In this document: piece after piece, positions 8,254 through 16,587 of the stretch
Layout of the letters: each line of letters begins with the position of its first letter
Numbering within the stretch: position 1 is the stretch's first letter
Position numbers and translations under genes: made by a program
Notes under the pieces: model-generated
What the model was told of the DNA's origin: nothing
Databases searched by the model: none
The model's input: only the letters and a program-made list of their open reading frames with translations
Source of the DNA: Micavibrio_A sp041655955
GTDB taxonomy: Bacteria; Pseudomonadota; Alphaproteobacteria; Micavibrionales; Micavibrionaceae
Direction of reading: 5' to 3'
Assembly (NCBI GenBank): GCA_041655955.1
Contig: JBBAEN010000002.1
Span: forward strand, 620,001-684,000
DNA length: 64,000 nucleotides

Positions 8254-8733
8254 TCAGGCGGCTTTCCTTGCGGCTTTCAAGGCTTCGAGGATTTCTTCCG
8301 TATGGCCGTTTACTTTTACTTTCGGCCAGATTTTTTCGATCTTTCCATCCTCATCGATGAGGAAGGTCGTGCGCTCGATACCCATATATTTGCGGCCATA
8401 CATGGATTTTTCCACCCACACGCCATAGCGTTCGCAAACATCGCCCTCCTCGTCGGAGGCGAGGGGGAATTGGAGGCCGTATTTCGCCTTGAATTTATCA
8501 TGTTTCTTCACGCTGCATTTGGAAATGCCGACAATGGCGACGCCCAGCTTTTCAAAAGATTTGATGTTTTCTGAAAAGGAACAGGATTCCGCAGTGCATC
8601 CGCTTGTATCGTCCTTGGGATAGAAATAAACAACGACTTTCTGTCCTTTCATGGCGCCCAGATTGAAATGCCCCCCGTTATCGGTCGGCAGATCGATGGC
8701 AGGGGCTTTGGAACCTTCTTTGAGTGTGGTCAT
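8254..8733 (-). CDS. bcp: Thiol peroxidase of the BCP/PrxQ family
   Basis: A 159-residue AhpC/TSA-fold peroxiredoxin that reduces hydrogen peroxide and organic hydroperoxides using thioredoxin. The DDTSGCTAESCSFSE motif has the peroxidatic cysteine and, five residues on, the resolving cysteine of the PrxQ/BCP class. Length and the YFYPKDDTSGC context are typical. It is cytoplasmic with no signal peptide. It converges with sugE and is divergent from the large AsmA-like gene. An annotator could call it bcp or prxQ; the reaction is the same. Confidence 0.93.
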   Translation of the reverse strand: MTTLKEGSKAPAIDLPTDNGGHFNLGAMKGQKVVVYFYPKDDTSGCTAESCSFSENIKSFEKLGVAIVGISKCSVKKHDKFKAKYGLQFPLASDEEGDVCERYGVWVEKSMYGRKYMGIERTTFLIDEDGKIEKIWPKVKVNGHTEEILEALKAARKAA

Positions 8734-8864
8734 TTACAGTCCTCTTTCATGGCTGGATGGGGCGGTAAAACAGTCCCCCTATTACTTTGTATTTTGGGAA
8801 GGAATGTCAAGTTGCCGCCTGACAAGACCGGGAAATTGCCCTATTGTAATAAAAGAATGACAGA

Positions 8865-11800
8865 TTGAATTTTCAGCTTTTCCAGGTTTTCCCCGTGCTT
8901 GGCTCTTTTATAAAAATTGGCAATAGAACATTGGCTGCCGTGCTTGAATGTATGGCCGTTCTCCTGTTCCTTTTGGCTGTCCTGTTCGGGGTTTTTATCT
9001 GGAAATTATCGGAAGGGCCGATCTCGCTCGGCTTTGCAAAAGAATATATCACGGACGCGCTTGGAAGCCAGCAGGACGGCGTTGCCGTCGCCTTTGACGA
9101 TATCGTCCTGTCATGGCCGGAAATGCGCGGGCCGTTTTTGATGAATGTCAGCGGCCTGCAAATCCGTAAAGGTGAAAGCGATGTGAACAGCCTCAGGATC
9201 GATCGCGCCTCCATAGGGCTTTCCCGCCGCGCCCTGATGTTCGGTCATATAAGGCCCGTCAGCGTCATTATTATGGCCCCGTCGCTGGAGCTGGTGCGGA
9301 CGGAGGAGGGAAGCCTTACGCTTTTCCTGAAGGAGGATGAAGGGGGCAATAAGAGAATCTCCGTCGATGAAATGTCCGGCGGGCAGCCGCCTGTCCATGA
9401 AGGGAGCAATAACCGCAATGACATTGTGCAGCTTTTCAAGGATATGGCGCACAAAAAGCGCGGCAGCTGGATCTCGCGCCTTCGTGCATTTGAAATAAGG
9501 GGCGCGAGCGTCGCGGTGCGCGACTATAAATTCGGCCTTTCATGGTATCTGACGGATCTTGATTTTATGCTAAGCGAACATCCGCAAGGCGTCGCGGCAG
9601 CCCTGGTCGTCGCTTTGCCGGGCGGCTCCAGACAGAGCGCGAGTGTCGCCCTCGATATGGTTTACCGGAAAGAGATGGATGATTTTAAGGCGGCCGCGCA
9701 TATTCAGGACGTGAATCCTTATATTATTTCCCGCTTCCTGCCTGTGCCTGATGAAGTCGCGGGGCAGGATTTATATTTTACAGGCGAGATGGAGCTTGCG
9801 ATGGATTCCGCCATGGTTCCCGTCTATGCGAAGTTTTCCGGAGAGGTTCCGGAAGGCTCTATCCATCTGCCCGAAGAATATGACGCGCCGATAGAGCTTA
9901 GGAACATCATTCTGGAGAGCGAATATAATGCTGCGGATAAAAGCCTTTCCATCTCCCGCCTGTCCGGTGATATAGGCGGCGTCGTCTTTGAAGGGAAGGC
10001 GGATGCAATGCTCGATCAGGACTCCTTACGCCTGCCGCTTTCCTTTGCCGTCGGCAAGGTCGCAATCAACGATATTGCGGAACTCATCCCGAAATCGGAG
10101 CGGGACGGCGATGCCTATGAATGGCTGGGCCTTAATATCGAAGGCGCAACGGGCCGGGATGTTACGGGTGAATTGCTGCTCACGGTTGACAGGATTGAAG
10201 AGCCGCAGACGAATTCTTCGCGCATCGATGTCGATGTGCCGGAATTAAAGATCGATTTTTCTTTTGAGGGCGGCAAGGTCACCTATAGCGATACGCTGAT
10301 GCCCGCCGAAAATGCGAGCGGCCGCGGGCATTTCGATCTCGCGGCGGAGCTTCTTGAGATTACGGACGCGCGCGCCATGCTCGGCGAAATAGAGGGAACG
10401 GACGTCACCGTGAAAGCTACGGATCTGATGGTGTCCGGTGCGGGCTATGTGACCGTGAAGACAAAAATAAAAGGGCCGCTTGCGGGCGCCTTGGAATATA
10501 TAGCCGCCGAGCCTATCGGTATGGATAAGAACGAGATCGGCATTGATGCGGCGGCGGTAAAGGGCGCGATCGAGGCCGAGGTCGAAGTCGGCCTTCCCAC
10601 CTTGAAAGACCTGCCGAAGGAAGAGGTCAACGTATCCGTCAAAGGCATCCTGAGCGATATCGAGATCCCGGCTGTCGTCGAGGGCCTTGCGCTTTCGGGC
10701 GGGCCGCTGGAAATGGCGACGGAGCCGGGCGGTTTCAAGATCAAGGGGCATGCGAAGCTCGCGGGGCGGGATACGGAGCTTGACTGGCATCAGTTCTTTT
10801 CGTCTGAAGGCAATCCTTATTCGATGCGTGTCGAGGCAAAGCTCGGCGCTGATAAGGAGCTTCGCAACCATTTCGGCGTCGATCTTGATGATTATATCAG
10901 CGGCACCATGCCCGTGAGCGTCGTCTATACGGATAAGGGCAAGGGCGATGCGAGCGTCGAGGTGCAGGGGGATCTCGCGCCCGTCCGCATCCATATCGAT
11001 CCGTTCCGCTATGCCAAGCCGCAAGGCGTTGCCGGAACCATCAGCGCAACCGCGATATTGAAGGACGACGTCTTAAAGGAATTGAGGGATATCGAACTTG
11101 CGACAAAGGATCTGTCCGCGGGCAAGGCCGCGATAAAATTCGCCCCCATGAACGGGAAAAAGGCGGATCTGTCGAGCGGGAATCTTCCGAACATATCCAT
11201 CGGCAAAACCCAAATGGCCCTGACCTTCAACGTGACGGAAGGCAATGTCATGAATATCAAGGCGGACGGGCCGGTATTCGATCTCGCGCCTTTCCTGCAG
11301 GAAGCCGAAGCGTCCGGCCTTTATGCAGACGCGCCGAAGGAAAAGCAGCAGCCGATGAAAATCGCGATGACGGCAAGCACGATGCTGGCCGCAAACGGGC
11401 AAAAAACCCGCAATACGAAAACCTATCTTGAACTTGACGATGAGGGCGATATTACGCGCATCGAATATGATGCGGGAATTGGGGATGGGAATATCTTCAT
11501 CCGCTTTATGCCCGACGGGACGGGGAAGCGTATTTTCAGGCTGGAAACAAATGACGCTGGCGCGACTTTGGACGGGTTCGGCCTTTATGAAGATATTGAG
11601 GGCGGCTCGCTCCTTATCTACGGGGAGCCGCCGGAAGGCGACAGAAGGGGCAATCTCCACGGCACGATGCGGATGGAAAATTTCCGCGTGGTAAGGGCGC
11701 CCGCGCTCGCAAGGTTGCTGAGCCTGATGAGCCTTACGGGCCTGCAACAGCTTCTCGGCAATCAGGGGCTTGTCTTTTCCAAGCTTGAATCCGGTTTCGA

Positions 11801-12230
11801 GTGGCGTTTCCGGCCCGAAGGGAACCTGCTCATCATCAAGGATGGAAGCACATCGGGGTCGTCCATCGGCCTGACATTCGCCGGAACGGCCGATCGCGGC
11901 AAAAAGACGACTGACGTCGCGGGGACGATTATTCCGATGACGGAAGTCAACTCCCTCCTGTCCCAAATCCCGCTGGTGGGGGAAATACTCGGCGGTTCTT
12001 CCGGCCTGATTGCGGCGACCTATACGATGAAGGGGCCGAGCGGCGATCCGCAAATTTCGGTAAACCCGCTTTCCGTCCTCGCGCCCGGCATCCTCCGCCG
12101 TATTTTATTCGAAGGCGGATTTTCACAGCGTATTCCGGGCGAGGAGGAAGCCATGTCCGGAAAGGCCGCTCCGGCGCAAGAACCTGCCGGGCAGCGCCGC
12201 GCCCCCCGCACGGCGGGGCCGCAGCAATAA
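8865..12230 (+). CDS. AsmA/YhdP-like envelope protein (bridge-type lipid transporter family)
   Basis: A 1121-residue protein with one N-terminal membrane segment (about residues 24-48) and a very long periplasmic part rich in amphipathic beta-strands. This is the architecture of the AsmA/TamB/YhdP superfamily implicated in moving phospholipids between inner and outer membranes. The C-terminal region with LARLLSLMSLTGLQQLLG, then PLVGEILGG and YTMKGPSGDPQISVNPLSVLAPG, is the YhdP/AsmA-like C-terminal domain. The first codon is TTG at 8865 with a poor ribosome-binding site. GTG at 8895 or 8940, or ATG at 8952 (which would cut into the membrane segment), are alternatives, so the start is uncertain. 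Neighbours are bcp and tyrS. Confidence 0.82.
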   Translation: MNFQLFQVFPVLGSFIKIGNRTLAAVLECMAVLLFLLAVLFGVFIWKLSEGPISLGFAKEYITDALGSQQDGVAVAFDDIVLSWPEMRGPFLMNVSGLQIRKGESDVNSLRIDRASIGLSRRALMFGHIRPVSVIIMAPSLELVRTEEGSLTLFLKEDEGGNKRISVDEMSGGQPPVHEGSNNRNDIVQLFKDMAHKKRGSWISRLRAFEIRGASVAVRDYKFGLSWYLTDLDFMLSEHPQGVAAALVVALPGGSRQSASVALDMVYRKEMDDFKAAAHIQDVNPYIISRFLPVPDEVAGQDLYFTGEMELAMDSAMVPVYAKFSGEVPEGSIHLPEEYDAPIELRNIILESEYNAADKSLSISRLSGDIGGVVFEGKADAMLDQDSLRLPLSFAVGKVAINDIAELIPKSERDGDAYEWLGLNIEGATGRDVTGELLLTVDRIEEPQTNSSRIDVDVPELKIDFSFEGGKVTYSDTLMPAENASGRGHFDLAAELLEITDARAMLGEIEGTDVTVKATDLMVSGAGYVTVKTKIKGPLAGALEYIAAEPIGMDKNEIGIDAAAVKGAIEAEVEVGLPTLKDLPKEEVNVSVKGILSDIEIPAVVEGLALSGGPLEMATEPGGFKIKGHAKLAGRDTELDWHQFFSSEGNPYSMRVEAKLGADKELRNHFGVDLDDYISGTMPVSVVYTDKGKGDASVEVQGDLAPVRIHIDPFRYAKPQGVAGTISATAILKDDVLKELRDIELATKDLSAGKAAIKFAPMNGKKADLSSGNLPNISIGKTQMALTFNVTEGNVMNIKADGPVFDLAPFLQEAEASGLYADAPKEKQQPMKIAMTASTMLAANGQKTRNTKTYLELDDEGDITRIEYDAGIGDGNIFIRFMPDGTGKRIFRLETNDAGATLDGFGLYEDIEGGSLLIYGEPPEGDRRGNLHGTMRMENFRVVRAPALARLLSLMSLTGLQQLLGNQGLVFSKLESGFEWRFRPEGNLLIIKDGSTSGSSIGLTFAGTADRGKKTTDVAGTIIPMTEVNSLLSQIPLVGEILGGSSGLIAATYTMKGPSGDPQISVNPLSVLAPGILRRILFEGGFSQRIPGEEEAMSGKAAPAQEPAGQRRAPRTAGPQQ

Positions 12231-12254
12231 TCCGGCTTTGGTGGAAGACGAAGA

Positions 12255-13529
12255 CTAGGCCGTCTTTACAAGCGCATGGCGTTTCTTGCCCGCGGAAATT
12301 TTTATCCAATTTCCGTCAGACCCGAAATCATAATCCAGTGCCATGTCCTGAGTTGTTACTAAGTAATTTTCTGTGGTAATCTGTTTATTATCAATACGTA
12401 CGCCCCCACCAGCAATAAGCCGTTTTGCTTCACTTTTGGAGTTGCAAAGTTTGATTTCAACAAGAAGTTCTGTGAGAGGTATTCCGGCTCTGAGTCGTTG
12501 TTCGGAAATAATTACAGATGGTAATTCGCTACCTACGCTACCCCTTTCAAAAACATTCTTAGCAGTTTTCTCGGCCTCAATTGCTGCCTGTTTTCCATGG
12601 CAAAGCTTTGTCGCTTCGTGAGCGAGGATCTTTTTGGCCTCGTTAATTTCGGAGCCTTGCAGGGCCGCCAGGCGGCGGACTTCATCCATCGGCAGCATCG
12701 TAAAGCGCGCGAGCAGATTGCCGACATCGGCGTCATCGACGTTGCGGAAATACTGCCAGTAATCGTAGGGGCTGAGCATGTTCCTGTTCAGCCAGACAGC
12801 GCCGTTGACGGTCTTGCCCATTTTCTCGCCCGCGCTGTTGAGCAGCAGCGGTGCGGTCAGGGCGAAGAGCTGCGCCTGATCCGATTTATGCGCGAGATCG
12901 ACACCGTTGATGATATTGCCCCATTGATCGGAGCCGCCCATTTGCAGGATCGTTCCGTATTCGCGGTGGATGGCGAGGAAGTCGTAGCCCTGCATCACCA
13001 TATAGTTGAATTCCAGAAGCGTCAGCGGGCTTTCACGCTCAAGCCGCGTTTTGACGCTATCGAAGGCGATCATGCGGTTGACGGTGAAATAGCGCCCGTA
13101 ATCGCGCAGGAAGTCGAGATATTTCAGCTCCGAAAGCCAGTCGTCGTTATTGACCATGACGGCGTCCGCCGGCCCGTCGCCATAGCGCAGGAACTGGTTG
13201 AAGCAATTGCTCCTTATATTCTCCATGTTCTCGCGGATGGTTTCGTCGGTCATCAGGTTGCGGGACTGATCCTTGAAGGACGGATCGCCGATTTTCGACG
13301 TGCCGCCGCCCATCAAGGTGATCGGCTTGTGCCCCGTTTCCTGAAACCATTTCAGCATCATGATGCCGGTAAGATTACCGATATGCAGGGATTTCGCCGT
13401 GGCGTCGAAACCGATATAGGCGCTCTGCACCCCTTCGCCCAGTTTTTTGTCGAGCCCCTCGAAATCGCTGCACTGGTGAATGAAGCCGCGTTCGGATAGG
13501 ATATTCAGGAATTCGGATTTGTATGTCAT
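12255..13529 (-). CDS. tyrS: Tyrosyl-tRNA synthetase (3' third AT-rich)
   Basis: A full-length 424-residue class I synthetase. Class I signatures are visible: FDATAKSLHIGNL (HIGH motif, near residue 43) and GEKMGKT (KMSKS equivalent). The C-terminal S4 RNA-binding domain includes SEAKRLIAGGGVRIDN. The gene is intact, but base use changes inside it. Roughly 12345-12600, encoding the last part of the linker and the S4 domain, is about 38-45% GC, while the block beginning at 12661 is about 65%. The codons there are A/T-ending, unlike the rest of the window, suggesting a replaced segment. The start lies only 15 bp from the divergent anmK start. Confidence 0.96.
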   Translation of the reverse strand: MTYKSEFLNILSERGFIHQCSDFEGLDKKLGEGVQSAYIGFDATAKSLHIGNLTGIMMLKWFQETGHKPITLMGGGTSKIGDPSFKDQSRNLMTDETIRENMENIRSNCFNQFLRYGDGPADAVMVNNDDWLSELKYLDFLRDYGRYFTVNRMIAFDSVKTRLERESPLTLLEFNYMVMQGYDFLAIHREYGTILQMGGSDQWGNIINGVDLAHKSDQAQLFALTAPLLLNSAGEKMGKTVNGAVWLNRNMLSPYDYWQYFRNVDDADVGNLLARFTMLPMDEVRRLAALQGSEINEAKKILAHEATKLCHGKQAAIEAEKTAKNVFERGSVGSELPSVIISEQRLRAGIPLTELLVEIKLCNSKSEAKRLIAGGGVRIDNKQITTENYLVTTQDMALDYDFGSDGNWIKISAGKKRHALVKTA

Positions 13530-13544
13530 AACAGGGTTATAGCC

Positions 13545-14651
13545 ATGCCTGAAAACAAAGTCTATACCGCAATTGGCCTGATGTCCGGCACGTCGCTGGA
13601 TGGGGTGGACTGCGCCGCCATTGAAACGGACGGGTGCGGCTATGTGAAGCCTTTGGGCTTTTTAACCATTCCCTATACGGACGAAGAGCGGGCCGCCATC
13701 CGCGCCTGTTTCGGGGGGCGGGAGCGGCATGCCCCTTCCATCAGGGACGCCGAACGGCTCCTGACCCTGAAGCATGCACAGGCCGTGGAGCAGCTCAGGA
13801 TCAAGGGCGATATTGTCGGTTTTCACGGCCAGACCATCTATCATGCCCCCAAAGACGGGGTGACGATCCAGATCGGCGACGGGGCCTTGCTGGCGCGCGA
13901 AACGGGGATGGATGTGGTTGATGATTTCCGCAGCGCCGACGTGCGGGCGGGGGGTGAAGGCGCGCCGCTGGCCCCCCTCTATCATGCCGCAAGGGTGCGC
14001 CATGGAGGATTCGAACTGCCCGTCACCCTGTTGAATATCGGCGGGGTTGCGAATGTCACGTGGATTGGCGAAGGCGAGAACGACATAGTCGCGTTCGATA
14101 CGGGGCCGGGCAATGCGCTTATGGATGACTGGGTGAAATCCCGCACCGGCGCCGCCTATGACGAGGATGGAAAACTGGCGGCGGCGGGCAAGCCTGTGCG
14201 GGCGCTGCTTGAACAATGGTATGCGCATGAATATTTCAGCCGCAAGCCGCCCAAATCCCTCGACCGCGACCAATGGGACATCGCGGCGCTGGGGCCGCTG
14301 ACAAAGGGCATGGACGTGATTAGTACCGAAGACGGGGCGGCGACATTGCTGCGGTTCACAGGCGATATGATCGTGAGGGCGCAAGAGCATATGCCGCAAA
14401 CGCCCAAGAGCTGGTATGCGTGCGGCGGAGGACGGCACAACAAGGCGCTGATGAAATATTTGAATGAAGAGCTGAATGGCGCGGTGAAAAGCGTCGATGA
14501 TCTCGGCTGGGACGGGGATGCGACCGAGGCTGAATGCTTCGCCTATCTGGCGGTGCGGAGTCTTTTAGGGTTGCCTTTAAGCCTACCCGGAACGACTGGC
14601 TTGCCGGAGCCGGTAACGGGTGGTGTTTTCCATTCCTGCAAGAAGGATTAG
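13545..14651 (+). CDS. anmK: Anhydro-N-acetylmuramic acid kinase
   Basis: AnmK phosphorylates and opens 1,6-anhydro-MurNAc released by lytic transglycosylases, the first cytosolic step in returning this cell-wall sugar to MurNAc-6-P. The 368-residue protein has the ASKHA-type ATP-binding start GLMSGTSLDGVD and the FDTGPGNALMDDW motif near residue 185, both diagnostic. It is divergent from tyrS with only 15 bp between start codons, so each promoter must lie inside the other gene. AGGG lies about 9 nt before the ATG. No other muropeptide-recycling gene is in the window. Confidence 0.95.
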   Translation: MPENKVYTAIGLMSGTSLDGVDCAAIETDGCGYVKPLGFLTIPYTDEERAAIRACFGGRERHAPSIRDAERLLTLKHAQAVEQLRIKGDIVGFHGQTIYHAPKDGVTIQIGDGALLARETGMDVVDDFRSADVRAGGEGAPLAPLYHAARVRHGGFELPVTLLNIGGVANVTWIGEGENDIVAFDTGPGNALMDDWVKSRTGAAYDEDGKLAAAGKPVRALLEQWYAHEYFSRKPPKSLDRDQWDIAALGPLTKGMDVISTEDGAATLLRFTGDMIVRAQEHMPQTPKSWYACGGGRHNKALMKYLNEELNGAVKSVDDLGWDGDATEAECFAYLAVRSLLGLPLSLPGTTGLPEPVTGGVFHSCKKD

Positions 14652-14698
14652 CCGTCCAGCAGCGACAGAAAACGTGCTGGAAGAGGGGGCTCCCTTAG

Positions 14699-14854
14699 CT
14701 ATGTAAGGTCGAAGCGCCCCGGATTGGCGGGGTCCGGGGTTGGCCGGACGCGCCCGAAAAGACTATGATAATCCAGCAGAAAATATGTTTCGACCGACCA
14801 TGATACGAGGTTTGCCGGAGCGTCGAAGGCGAAGATGCCGGATAGTTTTTGCAT
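14699..14854 (-). CDS. Possible 51-residue hypothetical protein
   Basis: A 51-codon frame beginning MQKLSGIFAFDAP and ending PGRFDLT lies in the 301-bp gap between anmK and the Sua5 gene. Codon choice (GGC ATC TTC GCC TTC GAC) and the balanced, aromatic-containing composition look protein-like. No clear ribosome-binding site precedes the ATG and I do not recognise a family. It could also be chance. Apart from this frame I see nothing in the gap. Confidence 0.35.
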   Translation of the reverse strand: MQKLSGIFAFDAPANLVSWSVETYFLLDYHSLFGRVRPTPDPANPGRFDLT

Positions 14855-14952
14855 GGTGCTTTATTAGGTTTCTCATTTCCATAGGCAAAGAAAAATAGCC
14901 TTTAACGGCAATAAAGCTTGCATTTTCAAAGGCAAAAGAGCCATTTACGTTC

Positions 14953-15939
14953 ATGATGAAGATGGCCGCGCCAATCCCTGAAACAATTGAGGAGGCTGCC
15001 GGGATTATAAAATCCGGCGGGCTGGTCGCGTTTCCGACGGAAACGGTTTACGGGCTGGGCGCGAACGCACTGGACGGACGGGCGGTCGCCGGTATTTTTG
15101 CGGCGAAAAACCGCCCTGCGATCAACCCTGTAATTATCCATGTCGCGCGGCGCGAGGATGCGGAAAAATATGTCGCGGTCGATGCGCGGGCAAAGGGAAT
15201 CATGGCCGCTTTCTGGCCGGGGCCGCTGACGCTTATCCTGCCGAAGAAACAGGATGGGGGCGTTTCCGATTTGGTGAGCGCCGGGCTGGATACGATCGCC
15301 ATCCGCATGCCGAACCATCCGGTTGCGCTGGCGCTGATTGAAAAAGCGGGCGTGCCGGTGGCTGCCCCCAGCGCGAACGCATCTGGCGAGCCGTCCGCCA
15401 CCACGCCGCGCCATGTGCAGGAATCTTTGGGTGCCCGCGTCCCCATGATTATCGCCGGCGGGGCTTGCAGCGTAGGGCTTGAATCGACGGTTCTGGATTT
15501 AAGCGGGGACGTTCCCGTCATCGTCCGCCCCGGCGCCGTGACGGCGGAGGATCTGGCGGAATATCTCGGCGATGTCGCCTATGATCTGGGCGGCCATGAC
15601 GCGCCGCGCTCTCCGGGGCAGCTTTTGAAACATTACGCGCCGAGCATTCCGGTGCGGCTCGGCGCCGTCGATATTGCGCGGGAGGAGGGGCTTCTCGCCT
15701 TCGGCTCTACGAAATTCATGGGGGTTAAGGGCGGCGGCTTTGCGAAGGAACTGGGCGACGATAAATTCCGCAATCTAAGCGAGAATGGCGATCTGCATGA
15801 AGCCGCCGCCAATCTATTCACCATGTTGCGCGACCTCGACAATCCCGCCAATAAATCCATCGCCGTGATGGGGATCCCCGAACGGGGGCTTGGCATCGCC
15901 ATCAACGACCGTTTGCGCCGCGCGGCGCAAGGGCGCTGA
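14953..15939 (+). CDS. tsaC: L-threonylcarbamoyladenylate synthase, Sua5 type
   Basis: Makes threonylcarbamoyl-AMP from threonine, bicarbonate and ATP, the first step of t6A37 tRNA modification. The 328-residue protein has the YrdC domain (GGLVAFPTETVYGLGANA near residue 22; PSANASGEPSATTP; GLESTVLDL) plus a C-terminal Sua5 domain (about 200-328, starting near SPGQLLKHYAP), so it is the long Sua5 form rather than the short TsaC. Three in-frame ATGs (14953, 14956, 14962) are possible starts and none has a strong ribosome-binding site. Confidence 0.93.
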   Translation: MMKMAAPIPETIEEAAGIIKSGGLVAFPTETVYGLGANALDGRAVAGIFAAKNRPAINPVIIHVARREDAEKYVAVDARAKGIMAAFWPGPLTLILPKKQDGGVSDLVSAGLDTIAIRMPNHPVALALIEKAGVPVAAPSANASGEPSATTPRHVQESLGARVPMIIAGGACSVGLESTVLDLSGDVPVIVRPGAVTAEDLAEYLGDVAYDLGGHDAPRSPGQLLKHYAPSIPVRLGAVDIAREEGLLAFGSTKFMGVKGGGFAKELGDDKFRNLSENGDLHEAAANLFTMLRDLDNPANKSIAVMGIPERGLGIAINDRLRRAAQGR

Positions 15940-16061
15940 ACGTCGTTGTTCAGGAACGGGCCTTGATCGAAACCGGCATGAAAAATTCCTTTCAAAACGG
16001 ATACGCCCATAGGCTCTGTTTCAAAAGAAATCCGGGGCAACAGGAAGAGGGGGGAGTCCCG

Positions 16062-16094
16062 CAAAACAACGCCGCATGAGGGCTACGGCGTTGC
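16062..16094 (-). terminator. Rho-independent terminator after the 59-residue gene
   Basis: An 8-bp stem CAACGCCG (16067-16074) with CGGCGTTG (16086-16093) and an 11-nt loop. On the minus strand it is followed by TTTT, so it ends the small gene at 16115-16294. The rest of 15940-16061 shows no gene. Confidence 0.75.
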
Positions 16095-16114
16095 CTTTTG
16101 GAAATAAAGGGCCT

Positions 16115-16294
16115 TTAGAATCTTAGCGCTCTTTGGGCCCAGGCGGCTACGCGCGGATTATGCCGGAGCGTCGCCATCATTTTCCAGTTTGTCCCAGCCG
16201 ATGAAACCCCTGTTTCAAACGCCGGCTTGGCTCTTACTGTCCTCCGTGGCTCTTGTCGTGCGGCCCTGTTTACATGAGGTGTCAGTTTTACCAT
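16115..16294 (-). CDS. 59-residue basic hypothetical protein with strong expression signals
   Basis: An ATG at 16294 is preceded by GGGAGG with 5-nt spacing, one of the best ribosome-binding sites in the window. The frame runs 59 codons and is followed 21 nt later by a rho-independent terminator. The product starts MVKLTPHVNRAARQEP and ends RVAAWAQRALRF. It is strongly basic, with about 11 Arg/Lys against two Glu and no Asp, has no signal peptide or cysteine, and carries an amphipathic helix-like C-terminus. I recognise no family. A nucleic-acid-binding or membrane-active small protein would fit the charge, but that is speculation. The region upstream is an extreme AT-rich block. Confidence 0.65.
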   Translation of the reverse strand: MVKLTPHVNRAARQEPRRTVRAKPAFETGVSSAGTNWKMMATLRHNPRVAAWAQRALRF

Positions 16295-16309
16295 AGGAAC
16301 CTCCCTGAT

Positions 16310-16570
16310 TTTGTTTTCAACGGTTATTCTTCCGTCTTGTTACTTGTAATCTATGATATATCTTGCTGATTGTCAATAGTAATTTGTAATTATATAGTAA
16401 TAGTAAATGCAAAAGTAAAATATATATTTGCTTGTAGTATAATAAAAATATATTTACTTGGTTTGTTTATGAATACTATGAGCTAATAGTATTTATGATC
16501 AAATATAAGTACAAAAAAGAAGTTATTCATATAATGCAATGCAGCCATGCAAGAGCGGAATGATATTTGT
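16310..16570. other. Extremely AT-rich intergenic block
   Basis: Two consecutive 60-base lines (16381-16500) contain only 10 and 12 G/C, about 17-20%, in a window otherwise mostly near 55-60% GC. The block lies between the 59-residue gene and the end of the transglycosylase gene, so it is the upstream region of the small gene. It holds repeated TAGTAA and GTAAT words and a perfect 8-bp inverted repeat AATACTAT / ATAGTATT around 16471-16492. It could bind a nucleoid protein or be a transferred remnant. I see no coding frame. Confidence 0.7.
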
Positions 16571-16587
16571 GAGTTTTTTCAAAAACT

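Noticed and set aside
14763..14954. 63-codon frame in the anmK-Sua5 gap
   Set aside because: Composition and lack of a ribosome-binding site suggest chance; it overlaps the more protein-like 51-codon frame.
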